Below are positions 8,202 through 16,705 of a DNA stretch of 64,000 bases, in pieces. The DNA lies in assembly GCA_965214475.1 (NCBI GenBank), contig OZ243953.1, positions 1,302,001 through 1,366,000 of the forward strand, read 5' to 3'. Position numbers and translations under genes: made by a program. Within the stretch, counting starts at the first letter, position 1. Every line of letters starts with the position of its first letter. This DNA is from SIRX01 sp965214475. GTDB taxonomy: Bacteria > Actinomycetota > Rubrobacteria > Rubrobacterales > Rubrobacteraceae. The notes beneath the pieces are model-generated. The model was not told the origin of the DNA, did not search any database, and worked only from the letters and a program-made list of their open reading frames with translations.

Positions 8202-10250
8202 ATGCTGCACGAAAACTTTATGGATACTGTCGCAGGCCCCATCGGCCGGGTCGTAACGAGCGAGGAATATCCGGCGACCGCCCACGAGTTCTACTTCTGG
8301 ACCGCCGAGACCGACGCCGCCCAGAACCTGGACATCGGCCACATCGTCGCCGCCGAGGCCGAGGACGCGACCGCCATAGCCGTCCTCGACGACCCGCGCC
8401 GCTACTCGGACCTGCAGAGTTTCCTGGACGACTTCTACGCCTTCGACGGCGACCCGGAGCTTGAGGCGTTGAGCGAGCGGGTAGAGATCCTGGTCTTCAG
8501 GGCCCAGGTCCTCGCCACGAAACACCGCGAAGAGCGCAAGAAGAGCAAGCGCCCGGTGCGGACCGGCCCCGTCTACTACGCCACGCGGGTCGCCATCGAG
8601 TTCGCCCTCGGCCTTGAGGAGTACTCGGGCACGCCGATCCCGATGCTGCTGCACGAGAACGGCAACGAGGGCGAAGCCAGCGGCCAGCCGCAGCGCACGC
8701 CGGTCTACGTGGACGAGGACTACCTGCTCGGCCCCGAGGCTGGGCACCTGAACATCACCGGCATGAGCGGGCTCTCCACCAAGACCAGCCACGCCCTGTT
8801 CACCATCTCCAGCGTCTTCCAGACCGCGAAGAACAAGAAAGTCGCCGCCCTGATGTTCAACGTCAAGGGCGCAGACCTCCTGTTCCTGGACAAACCGGTC
8901 GAGGTGAGCCCGGACGACGACCCGGACCTCGCCGAACGCTACGCCCGCGAGGGCCACACCGGCCTGCCGGACGAGCATCGGAGCATGTACGAGGATCTGG
9001 ATCTCGAAATAAAGCCTTTTGAGAACCTGCGCATCTTCGCGCCGCTGCGCTATGGGATGGACTCCGGGGAGCGGGTATTGGACCTGGCCGGCATCCCGGC
9101 CCGCAAGCTGAACACGCTACGCAACGCCCGCGGCGAGGACGGGTGCGTCTACCCCATCGCGTGGGAGCTGGGGGACGTGATGCCGTACGCCGGAGCAGTC
9201 TTCGAGCCGTCGGACATGGATGACAAGTTCCGGGGTTTCATCGAGGAGTTGCGGGCGCAGGGGGTTCGGACGCAGGCCGAGTTCCAGGGGATGATGGATG
9301 AGATCTTCGACTACCTCGACGACGAGGACAAGCAGAGCTGGAACGGCCACCACCGGGCCACTATCTCTAAAGTCCGCAACCGGTTCAAGATCCTGCCGAG
9401 CAAGTGCGCCGGTCTGCTCGCCCACGGCCGCGTCGAGCACGGCAACCTGCCGCAGGTGGACGGCCCGTTCGAGACGAACGAGGTGCGGGTCGTGGACATC
9501 TCGCAGCTCTCCGGCATCCCGCAGGACCTCATCGTAACGAGCGTCATAGAGAAGATCTGGGAACTGGCGGAGACCGGACAGCTCGGGGTGGACAAGCTCA
9601 TAATTTTCGTGGACGAGCTGAACAAGTACGCCCCGACCGGCTCCCGCACCTCCGCCCTCAAGGGCACCCTGGTGGACATCTCCGCCCGCGGACGCCACCT
9701 CAACCTGACGCTCTTCGGGGCACAGCAGTTCCGCAGCAAGGTTGACGAAGAGGTCGTCGGCAACGCCGCCACGAGCCTATACGGCCGCATCGGGGACGAG
9801 GAGATCACCAACTCCAGCTACCGCTCCTTCTCCGGCACCACCCGCGAGGAGCTACTGCAGCTAGAGAAAGGCCGCCTCCTCTGCCGCCACGCCCACTACT
9901 CCTTCCCCGTCTTCGGCACCTTCCCCCTCCCCCCCGTTTTGCCCGGCGCCGTCGGCAGCCGCATCTTCCGCCAGGACAAAATAGACGCCGCCTCCTCCGT
10001 TCTCTCCGTCATGCGCGGCCTCATGAAGGGACCACCGCGCATAACCGCCATCCGCGAAGAGATAGAAGGCATCCCCGAAGACCGCATCTTCGAGGCCCTC
10101 GACGCCGTCCAGTCCGCCGCCCGCGCCGGCAGCGCCCCCGCCGACCCCTACAAAAACTTCGCCTGGAACCTCAAACGCGGCCACCGCCGCTCCACCACCC
10201 GCCGCGACAACTCCGAGATACTGGCGGGCCTGGATCGGATGAGGGATTAG
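8202..10250 (+). CDS. herA: HerA-like hexameric DNA translocase ATPase
   Basis: 682 residues, ATG immediately after the nurA stop. HerA is an FtsK/VirB4-type ring ATPase that drives NurA on DNA. An N-terminal barrel-like region (FDTVAGPIGRVVTSEEYP and VAAEAEDATAIAVL) resembles the HerA HAS domain. The nucleotide-binding loop near residues 187-196 reads GMSGLSTKTS, a variant of the usual GxxGxGKS. Walker B is LIIFVDELNK near residue 466. A C-terminal segment ends FGTFPLPPVLPG, then a helical bundle. The P-loop variant resembles a bacterial HerA subgroup I recall with the same GLxTKTS pattern, so I regard it as functional. Confidence 0.88.
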   Translation: MLHENFMDTVAGPIGRVVTSEEYPATAHEFYFWTAETDAAQNLDIGHIVAAEAEDATAIAVLDDPRRYSDLQSFLDDFYAFDGDPELEALSERVEILVFRAQVLATKHREERKKSKRPVRTGPVYYATRVAIEFALGLEEYSGTPIPMLLHENGNEGEASGQPQRTPVYVDEDYLLGPEAGHLNITGMSGLSTKTSHALFTISSVFQTAKNKKVAALMFNVKGADLLFLDKPVEVSPDDDPDLAERYAREGHTGLPDEHRSMYEDLDLEIKPFENLRIFAPLRYGMDSGERVLDLAGIPARKLNTLRNARGEDGCVYPIAWELGDVMPYAGAVFEPSDMDDKFRGFIEELRAQGVRTQAEFQGMMDEIFDYLDDEDKQSWNGHHRATISKVRNRFKILPSKCAGLLAHGRVEHGNLPQVDGPFETNEVRVVDISQLSGIPQDLIVTSVIEKIWELAETGQLGVDKLIIFVDELNKYAPTGSRTSALKGTLVDISARGRHLNLTLFGAQQFRSKVDEEVVGNAATSLYGRIGDEEITNSSYRSFSGTTREELLQLEKGRLLCRHAHYSFPVFGTFPLPPVLPGAVGSRIFRQDKIDAASSVLSVMRGLMKGPPRITAIREEIEGIPEDRIFEALDAVQSAARAGSAPADPYKNFAWNLKRGHRRSTTRRDNSEILAGLDRMRD

Positions 10251-10270
10251 CGCGCCCGAAAGCGGTCTCG

Positions 10271-10504
10271 ATGAACTTCGAGATTCTCGGTGAGATCAGC
10301 GACGTAGAGACGATAGCCGTCGGCAGCAAGATTCGTGAAGTCACGAGGCTACGCAGAGTGTACGGCAGAGGTCGTTGGCGCAAACTCAAAGGCGTAGCGA
10401 GAGTGCGCCTGAGCAATGATAGAATCCGGCTTGCCGAGGTGCATTGGTACGAAGCGCACGGGATTGGCAAAAGGGAAATGAAGCGGAAGCGATATCTGGA
10501 CTAA
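10271..10504 (+). CDS. Small basic hypothetical protein
   Basis: 77 residues, ATG start, ten Arg and seven Lys in the second half. It reads as a small alpha/beta protein (FEILGEISDVETIAVGSKIR, then HWYEAHGIGKREMKRKRYLD). Similar short proteins with a conserved HWYEAHGIG ending are common in cyanobacteria and actinobacteria beside toxin-antitoxin genes; I recall no assigned function. It starts 20 bp after herA and is followed 4 bp later by another 77-residue ORF, so these two form a small unit. Confidence 0.7.
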   Translation: MNFEILGEISDVETIAVGSKIREVTRLRRVYGRGRWRKLKGVARVRLSNDRIRLAEVHWYEAHGIGKREMKRKRYLD

Positions 10505-10508
10505 AAAC

Positions 10509-10742
10509 GTGGCAGAAAGAGAAGAGTACATCAGGTTCGCCGTCTGCGTAAATAACGCTGATTATCCGGCGTCTCTGGAACTGCATAAGATCTACCGGGT
10601 GCTGCCCGACGAAGACGCTGAAGCAGATGGCGATCTGCGGATCGTAGACGAAAGTGGGGAAGATTACTTGTACCCGGCTGACTACTTCGTCTCGCTGGAA
10701 CTGCCGCAAGCGGTCGAGAAGTCTCTTCTACAAAATGCTTGA
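10509..10742 (+). CDS. Small acidic hypothetical protein
   Basis: 77 residues from GTG. It is strongly acidic (EEDAEADGDLRIVDESGEDYL region) with a small beta-rich start (YIRFAVCVNNADYPASLELH) and aromatic residues near YPADYFVSL. Proteins with the pattern 'LELHKIYRVLPD...DLRIVDESGEDYLYP' are short and widespread, without known function. Acidic after basic, the two adjacent 77-residue products could pair, but this is only an inference. Confidence 0.7.
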   Translation: MAEREEYIRFAVCVNNADYPASLELHKIYRVLPDEDAEADGDLRIVDESGEDYLYPADYFVSLELPQAVEKSLLQNA

Positions 10743-10848
10743 GCGATTGTGACAAGCGTCGTCTTTTTAAAACAATGACTCGGATCGGTGAGAACTTTCG
10801 TCACGAGTCTCGCCGGACACGTAGCGGCAGAGGCGGCGAGATCTAAAA

Positions 10849-11313
10849 ATGAATAACTTCCAACGTGCCGACTCGATTTCCAATGCACATGTAGGCAGTG
10901 ACTTTGAGAGTGCGGCACGAGAAATCTTTGCAAGTCAAGGTTTGAAATTGGAGAAGAATTTCAGGCTGCCGGTAGGAATTGGCGAGAAGAAGAAAGATCG
11001 TCGCTTCGATCTAGGATCAGAATATTCACGGGTGATAGTAGAGTGCAAATCTCACAGGTGGACGAAAAGCAACTATGTACCGAATGCAAAGATGACAGTC
11101 TGGAACGAAGCTATGTATTACTTTCAGTTGGCGCCCAAGGACCTTCGAAAAATTCTTTTCGTACTGCGACACTACAATCCCAAAAAGAAAGAAACCCTAG
11201 TCGAATACTATAGTCGTACCTATGCTCACCTGATTCCAAATGGTGTTGAAATTTGGGAATACGATGAAGAAACTAAAAGAGTGGACATCTGGAAAATGCA
11301 GCCGGATTCTTAG
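10849..11313 (+). CDS. Orphan PD-(D/E)xK restriction-endonuclease-like protein
   Basis: 154 residues. The core RRFDLGSEYSRVIVECKSH has the D-x(n)-ECK pattern of PD-(D/E)xK nucleases: Asp in DRRFD, Glu and Lys in ECK. An upstream SDFESAAREIFASQ helix resembles the entry helix of restriction-like folds. The coding sequence is clearly more AT-rich than herA and rad50 around it, which suggests recent transfer. No methyltransferase or specificity gene is adjacent, so it is an orphan nuclease of unknown target. It may belong to the accessory insert between herA and mre11. Confidence 0.65.
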   Translation: MNNFQRADSISNAHVGSDFESAAREIFASQGLKLEKNFRLPVGIGEKKKDRRFDLGSEYSRVIVECKSHRWTKSNYVPNAKMTVWNEAMYYFQLAPKDLRKILFVLRHYNPKKKETLVEYYSRTYAHLIPNGVEIWEYDEETKRVDIWKMQPDS

Positions 11314-11357
11314 CTGCTTGTATCCGACGTCAGATACCGCAAGAAAGGAGTCAAACA

Positions 11358-11741
11358 ATGCACCGGAGCAGATTGGGAGCGATCATTATCGACTGCCGGA
11401 CGGACGATCTGGATGAGGCGGCGGAGTTCTGGGGGCAGGCGCTAGGATATCCTGCACGAAAGTCAGACGACCCGGAGGACGAGAACTATGTTCTGCTAGA
11501 GACGGAGCCGAACGAGTTGCAGGTCGAGGTTCAGAAGGTGGATCACCCAAGCCGGGTTCACATCGACATCGAGTCGGACGATATTGAGGCGGAGGTGAGA
11601 CGGCTGGAGAAGCTGGGCGCGAGGCGGCTGGAGCAGGTGAAGAGTTGGTGGGTAATGGAGGCGCCCACGGGACAGCGGTTCTGTGTGATCGAACCTCAGA
11701 GGTCAGAGTTCGTCAATGAAGCGAACGTATGGGAGGAATAG
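11358..11741 (+). CDS. VOC (glyoxalase/bleomycin-resistance fold) family protein
   Basis: 127 residues, ATG at 11358 with a GAAAGGAG ribosome-binding site. It has the paired beta-alpha-beta-beta-beta pattern of VOC domains: AIIIDCRTDDLDEAAEFWGQALGYPAR, then NELQVEVQKV and HIDIESDDIEAEVRRLEKLGARRLE, ending WWVMEAPTGQRFCVIEP. Residues such as His and Glu (VHIDIE, CVIEPQ) could bind metal. Members act as dioxygenases, lyases or antibiotic-binding proteins; the substrate cannot be told here. It lies among the accessory genes between herA and mre11. Confidence 0.8.
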   Translation: MHRSRLGAIIIDCRTDDLDEAAEFWGQALGYPARKSDDPEDENYVLLETEPNELQVEVQKVDHPSRVHIDIESDDIEAEVRRLEKLGARRLEQVKSWWVMEAPTGQRFCVIEPQRSEFVNEANVWEE

Positions 11742-11788
11742 GAGCCAATATTGGCTTTTGGTTGTAGATGACTTATTCTTGAGAGACT

Positions 11789-12004
11789 ATGGATACGCGT
11801 GAGATTAAGATACGAGTGGACGACGAGGCTGCGGAGGCTTACGCAGCGGCTTCATCGGAGGAACGGGAGAAGATAGACCTTCTACTCAGCCTACGCCTGA
11901 GTCAGGTCACCGGGCCTGTAGCTCCTCTGGAACAGGTCATGCGGGAAATTTCGGATGCGGCGCGGGGACGAGGACTGACGGAGGAGAAGTTGAACAATGA
12001 GTAA
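11789..12004 (+). CDS. Small hypothetical protein preceding a DUF433 gene
   Basis: 71 residues, ATG. It is helical and acidic (VDDEAAEAYAAASSEEREKIDLLLSLRL), resembling the short helical companions found before DUF433 antitoxins. The stop overlaps the next ATG (AATGAG, 8 bp), which indicates translational coupling, so I place it as the first gene of a three-gene toxin-antitoxin module. I do not know its role; an accessory antitoxin is plausible. Confidence 0.65.
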   Translation: MDTREIKIRVDDEAAEAYAAASSEEREKIDLLLSLRLSQVTGPVAPLEQVMREISDAARGRGLTEEKLNNE

Positions 12005-12230
12005 TTTTCTTGAGCGCATCACCATCGACCCGCAAATATGTCACGGTAAACCGGTCGTTCGGGGTCTCCGTTATCCGGTAGAGACGTTGCTGGAATTGAT
12101 GAGCAGCGGGATGACGATAGATGAGATTCTCGCTGACTATGAGGACCTCGAACGCGAAGATTTGCTCGCCGTACTCTCATATGCAACCCGATTGAGCCAA
12201 GTCAAACATATAGAGCCGATCCGTGGGTGA
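11997..12230 (+). CDS. DUF433 family antitoxin
   Basis: 77 residues. The DUF433 signature is complete: ERITIDPQICHGKPVVRGLR, then SGMTIDEILADYEDLEREDLLAVLSYA. DUF433 proteins are HTH-containing antitoxins that usually neutralise a DUF5615 PIN-like toxin and repress their own operon. It overlaps the preceding ORF by 8 bp and the toxin by 4 bp (GTGA). The resulting tight cluster is typical of toxin-antitoxin operons. Confidence 0.9.
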   Translation: MSNFLERITIDPQICHGKPVVRGLRYPVETLLELMSSGMTIDEILADYEDLEREDLLAVLSYATRLSQVKHIEPIRG

Positions 12231-12580
12231 ACTTCCTGATTGACGCACAGCTTCCTCGGCGTTTGGTCTACAGACTGCGCGACATGGAGCACGATGCGCT
12301 CCACACACTAGACTTGCCCGATGGCAATGGCACGCCCGACGCCGATATCAACGAGTTGTCCATCCATGAAAGTCGAGCCGTAATAACGAAAGACACCGAT
12401 TTCGTAGACTCCTTTCTGCTTTTCGGCGAGCCTTACAAATTCTTGCTCGTCTCGACCGGCAATATTGCAAACGCGGAATTAGAGAAGCTCTTCGTTTCGC
12501 AGATACCGGCGATTGTCTTGGCGTTCGCGACTTACGAGCATCTCGAACTGACGAATACTACCCTGGTCTTCCATTCGTAA
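12227..12580 (+). CDS. DUF5615 PIN-like toxin
   Basis: 117 residues from GTG, overlapping the antitoxin stop by 4 bp. The layout matches DUF5615: NFLIDAQLPRRLVYRLRD (first acidic site, D rather than the common DE), an acidic DADINELSI segment, then ITKDTDFVDSFLLFG with the central acidic pair, and LLVSTGNI. This fold is a putative RNase of the PIN superfamily. Acidic residues are retained, unlike the degenerate relative at 2077. Expected activity is growth inhibition when the antitoxin is absent; no test is possible from sequence alone. Confidence 0.85.
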   Translation: MNFLIDAQLPRRLVYRLRDMEHDALHTLDLPDGNGTPDADINELSIHESRAVITKDTDFVDSFLLFGEPYKFLLVSTGNIANAELEKLFVSQIPAIVLAFATYEHLELTNTTLVFHS

Positions 12581-12695
12581 CTCTGATGAGGACATGCAGT
12601 TACGCTTACGAGGACTTCCGAAAACCCACCGTGAATTGGTGAATGTTCCAGCTAGAATAACGTAGGCCAATGATTCAGGAGAGGCAGCGAAGACC

Positions 12696-13850
12696 ATAGT
12701 TCGTATAGCGCACATCTCGGATACGCATCTGGGTTACTCCCGATACTCGAAGCTGCACCCGACGTCGAACCGCAACCAGCGGGAGGTTGACGTTCAGGAA
12801 ACTTACGGGCGGGCTGTAGACGCTATCCTGGAGAAGGATGTGGATCTGGTCATTCACTCCGGTGATGTATTCGATTCGGTGCGGCCGGCGACGCACGTCA
12901 TCATTGGCTTCCTGAAGCAGACGTTCCGTATCACCAAACTAGGTATCCCCTACCTGGTAGCCGCCGGCAACCACGAGACGCCGCGCCTGCGGACCACGAC
13001 CGCCGCCCTGGAGTACGCGAACCTGGTGAACGTCTACTCCGCCCACGGTTTCGGGTTGGACTACTGGTCAGGTGAGATAGGTGGTTTGACGCTCGGGGTT
13101 ACGCTGGTGCCGCACGGAGCCCTCGACGGGGTCGGGGCGGTTACGCCAGAGCGCGGGGCGGACATTAACGTGATGGTTACACACGGGATGGTTCCGGGAC
13201 TGGAGGCCAAGTCGCACGAGATGGGCGAGGCGAACCTGCACTCCGGGATGCTGGAGGGGGCCTTCGACTACATCGCCCTCGGCCACTACCACGACTTTCA
13301 CGAGCACAAACAGAACGCCTATTATGCAGGAGCGACAGAGCGGTTCGGGTTTGGGGAGGTGGAGTCGAAGCCGGGGTTTGCTGTCGTGGAGATCGGGGAC
13401 GGAAAGGTCTCCGTGGAGCACGTGCCGATTGAGGTGCGGCCAATGTTGGATCTGGAGAAGATCAAATCTCAAGACATGGATGCGGCGGCGCTTACCGAAG
13501 CTGTCCGCGAACGGACTTCGGATGTGGATCTGGACGGCGCGATGGTGCGCCTGCGAGCCTACGATGTGCGGCGCGGGGTGGCGAGCGGCGTCGAGCGGGA
13601 GCTTCTGCGGGACCTGCAGCGGCGGTGTTTGAACTTCAGTTTAGAGATCCACGCCGAAGAGCGTCCTGACGAGGTGAATGGCTCGGACGGACCGACATCA
13701 GCGGTGTTCGGGGCGTTGGACGAGGAGTTCGCGGCGTTCGTGAAGGCCCGGCGAGATCGTGGGGAGTTGGAGGAGAAGTTCGCGGAGGAGTTTCTGGAGA
13801 AGGGACGCGGGTATTTGACGCGGGCGGCGAGCGGGGAGTCGGCGGAGTGA
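12696..13850 (+). CDS. mre11: Mre11/SbcD-type double-strand-break nuclease
   Basis: 384 residues if translation starts at the ATA at 12696. All metallophosphoesterase motifs are present: ISDTHLG (D9, H11), IHSGDVFDS (GDxFD), AAGNHETPR (GNHE), MVTHGM and LGHYH. It processes DNA ends together with Rad50. No ATG, GTG or TTG lies between the in-frame TAG at 12663 and the DTH motif. AGGAGAGG at 12677 sits 11 nt before ATA, and the expected start sequence V-R-I-A-H-I-S-D follows directly. The first in-frame GTG (12840) would lose the active site. It overlaps rad50 by 4 bp (GTGA). Confidence 0.9.
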   Translation: MVRIAHISDTHLGYSRYSKLHPTSNRNQREVDVQETYGRAVDAILEKDVDLVIHSGDVFDSVRPATHVIIGFLKQTFRITKLGIPYLVAAGNHETPRLRTTTAALEYANLVNVYSAHGFGLDYWSGEIGGLTLGVTLVPHGALDGVGAVTPERGADINVMVTHGMVPGLEAKSHEMGEANLHSGMLEGAFDYIALGHYHDFHEHKQNAYYAGATERFGFGEVESKPGFAVVEIGDGKVSVEHVPIEVRPMLDLEKIKSQDMDAAALTEAVRERTSDVDLDGAMVRLRAYDVRRGVASGVERELLRDLQRRCLNFSLEIHAEERPDEVNGSDGPTSAVFGALDEEFAAFVKARRDRGELEEKFAEEFLEKGRGYLTRAASGESAE

Positions 13851-16705
13851 TCCTGGAGCGCCTCTACATCGAGAACTACAAGCAACTGCGCGACCCGCTA
13901 GAGCTCTATCCTTCAGAGGGCGCCATCGGGATCATCGGAAGCAACGGGACGGGCAAGTCTACGCTATTCGAGAGCATCCTGTGGGCCTTTTTCGGCTCAC
14001 GGGGCGGCGGGCCGCGCTTCGCCAACGAGTTGATCCCCTGGAGCGGTGGCTCGGCGAAAGACCCTACCGTTGTGGAAGTCACCTTGGCACTCGGCGGCGA
14101 CTCCTACACCGTCCGGCGACAGCTAAAGAGTGGCTCGACGAGCGCCGAGATACGCGACGGCTCGGAGAATACGATCGTACAGGGCGCAGCAGACGTAACG
14201 CGTTGGGTCGAGGAGAACCTGCTCGGGATGGACCGGACGGCGTTCGAGGCGACGTTCTTCGCGAAACAGAAGGAGCTGAAGTTCTTCGCCCAGGACGACG
14301 GCATCAGCCGAGTGCGGCGCATATCCCGGATGCTTGGCATCAGCAGCGTAGAGGACGCCCAGAAGTTCCTGCGCGAGGACCGTAACGACCTCCGCTCGGA
14401 GGCCCGGCTCATCGAAGCCCAACTCGCTGAGGCCGACCTGGAAGCGCTACAGACCCGTTTGGAAGAGCACCGCAAGGAGCTCCAGCGCATCGAGGGCGAG
14501 CTGGAGAATGTCTCGGAAGAGCACGATTCCGCCACAAAAGAGCTAGAGAGCGCCCGCGAGGCCCGCAAAGCCCTAGACGCCGCCTACCGGGAGCACACGC
14601 GGCTCACCGGCGAGCTTCGGGAGGCCGAAGGAGAGAAGCGACGGGCATCAGACAGGACTGTAGAGGCGGAGAAAGACCTCAAAGATCTGGCGAGCGCCGA
14701 GAAAGAGCTGGACCGCCTCAAACCGGAGACCGCCAAGCTGCCGGATCTGGAGGAGGAGCTAGAGCGGCTGGAGGAAGAGCGGCGAAGGTTGGAGCGCCGG
14801 GACCAGTTTCGTCGGGAACATCGGGAAGGACTGCGCAGGATCTCGGAGATCGAAGCCTCCGTCTGGAACACCCTGGAAGGCCTCGACGAAGACGAACCTC
14901 CTCTGCCGGGTTGGGACGCCCTCTTCGACCTCGAAGGAGCCGAACTGCTTCAGGAGGCCGTGGGGGTGCTCGGTAATGCCTCGCCTGGGTTGGAGCGTGC
15001 TGAGAAACAGCTCGGTCAGCTAAGAGAACTCGCCACGGACCACGAAGCCTACCGGAAGGCGGACGAGGAAGTTCGGGAGGCCCGCGTTCGCCACGAAGAG
15101 GCGCAGAGAGAGGCGGAACGGCTCTCGGAAAAGTTAGAAGACCTCTCCGGCGGTGAGGACCTGGAGCAGCGGGAGCGCGGGCTGCGGGAAGAGGAAGAGA
15201 AGCTGCGAGAGCTCGCGTCAAACCATCGGGGCCGGGCAACCGCCGACGAGCGCGAGGCGAAGAACCTGGACAAGGCCCGCGAGTCAGTCGCCAGCGGCGA
15301 GGAGGACCACTGCCCCACCTGCCGCCGGGAGTTCGACCACGGGGAGCAGGAAGAGGTTACCGACACCCTAAAACGCCAGGCAGCCGCCATAAAGCGTCGG
15401 GCATCCCGTGAGATCGAGGAGGCCGACAAGTTCACCTCATCCGCCGACACCGCCGCCGAGAAGCTGCGAAAAGTCTCCGACAAACTCACCGGATGGCGCA
15501 ACCTTCGGGAAGCTCTCTCTACCGCCCGAAACCGCGCAACCGACCGGCTAGCGTCGCTAGAGCAGACCCGCAAACGCTGCCGCGAACTGGAGGCACGCTT
15601 AGAGGGCAAACCCATCCCGACCGAAAAAGAGATCGAAGTACTCGGCAAGCAGTGTAACCGTCTCCGCAGCCTGCGAGACACGCTTCCGAGGGTGGAGAGT
15701 TTATCCGGCGAGCACGCGAAGCTGGCCCAACGCGTCGAGGAGTTAGTATGGGAGTTGGATGAGTTGGGAACCGTCGCCTACGACGCTGAGGCCCACCGGG
15801 AGAAAGTCGCGGAGAAGACCCGCCTGGAGCGGACCCTGGGCCGGGTCGAGGAGCTGGAGCGGCGGATAGAGACCCGCTCGGAGGTGGAGAAAACCCTGTC
15901 CGAGGCTCGGGAGCTCGTCGAGAAATCCGAAGAAAAAGCCGGGGAGTTGCGACAAGAGATCTCCACACTGAGCTTCGACGAGGCCGAATACGAAACCGCC
16001 GCCGAGAAGGTAGCCGTCGCGGAGAAGCGCACGTCCGAGTTACGCGACGCCCGGGAGCAACTCGGGGGCGACTGGAAGGACGCCGACTACGAAGCGCAGC
16101 GCGTCACCGCCGAACTCAAGCGCCTCGAAGACGACCGGAAGCTCGCCAACGAGAAGGCATCCGGCGCGGCCCGAATGGACGAGATGGATGGGCTATTCAC
16201 CGAATTCTTCCGCAGCCTCACCTCCCGGGTCCGCCCGATGCTCGAAACCGAAGCGTCAAACCTGGTCCGGGACCTCACCGACGGCCGCTACGAGCGGATG
16301 GAGTTCGATGAAAACTATCGGGTAAAGCTGCTCGACCGCTTCGACGACTCCTACGCCATAGAACGCTTCTCCGGCGGCGAATCCGACGTGGCGAGTCTCT
16401 CGGCGCGGGTAGCGCTCAGCAAAATCATCGCCGCCCGCGGCAGCGAAACTTTAGGCTTCCTCGTCCTCGACGAAGTCTTCGGCAGCCTCGATGCCGAGCG
16501 GCGCAACAACGTGCTGCTGGCGCTCGAAAGGCTCAAGCGCTCGTTCGGCCAGATCTTTATAATCTCCCACGTCGGCGAGGTACAGGAATCCGCACTGGTG
16601 GACGAGGTCTGGTTGCTGGAAGAGGACGAGGACGGAAAGAGTACTGTCCGGGTCGCGGAGCAAGGCTCGGTCGAGCCCACGGACCTGGCCTTCGTCGGAG
16701 AGTGA
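13847..16705 (+). CDS. rad50: Rad50/SbcC-type SMC-like ATPase
   Basis: 952 residues, GTG start overlapping the mre11 stop. An ABC-type ATPase split by a long coiled coil: Walker A SNGTGKST near residue 35, coiled coil from about residue 175 to 860 with strongly alternating Glu/Arg/Leu, and a zinc hook CPTC at residues 489-492 in its middle. At the C-terminus are the signature RFSGGESD, Walker B FLVLDEVFGSLD and an ISHV H-loop. Rad50 tethers DNA ends and regulates Mre11. The 952-residue length fits bacterial/archaeal family members. Confidence 0.95.
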   Translation: MILERLYIENYKQLRDPLELYPSEGAIGIIGSNGTGKSTLFESILWAFFGSRGGGPRFANELIPWSGGSAKDPTVVEVTLALGGDSYTVRRQLKSGSTSAEIRDGSENTIVQGAADVTRWVEENLLGMDRTAFEATFFAKQKELKFFAQDDGISRVRRISRMLGISSVEDAQKFLREDRNDLRSEARLIEAQLAEADLEALQTRLEEHRKELQRIEGELENVSEEHDSATKELESAREARKALDAAYREHTRLTGELREAEGEKRRASDRTVEAEKDLKDLASAEKELDRLKPETAKLPDLEEELERLEEERRRLERRDQFRREHREGLRRISEIEASVWNTLEGLDEDEPPLPGWDALFDLEGAELLQEAVGVLGNASPGLERAEKQLGQLRELATDHEAYRKADEEVREARVRHEEAQREAERLSEKLEDLSGGEDLEQRERGLREEEEKLRELASNHRGRATADEREAKNLDKARESVASGEEDHCPTCRREFDHGEQEEVTDTLKRQAAAIKRRASREIEEADKFTSSADTAAEKLRKVSDKLTGWRNLREALSTARNRATDRLASLEQTRKRCRELEARLEGKPIPTEKEIEVLGKQCNRLRSLRDTLPRVESLSGEHAKLAQRVEELVWELDELGTVAYDAEAHREKVAEKTRLERTLGRVEELERRIETRSEVEKTLSEARELVEKSEEKAGELRQEISTLSFDEAEYETAAEKVAVAEKRTSELRDAREQLGGDWKDADYEAQRVTAELKRLEDDRKLANEKASGAARMDEMDGLFTEFFRSLTSRVRPMLETEASNLVRDLTDGRYERMEFDENYRVKLLDRFDDSYAIERFSGGESDVASLSARVALSKIIAARGSETLGFLVLDEVFGSLDAERRNNVLLALERLKRSFGQIFIISHVGEVQESALVDEVWLLEEDEDGKSTVRVAEQGSVEPTDLAFVGE

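Noticed and set aside
7749..8978. Long minus-strand frame of 409 codons across nurA and herA
   Set aside because: It lies antisense to well-supported nurA and herA coding and has no recognisable domain; a GC-rich shadow frame.
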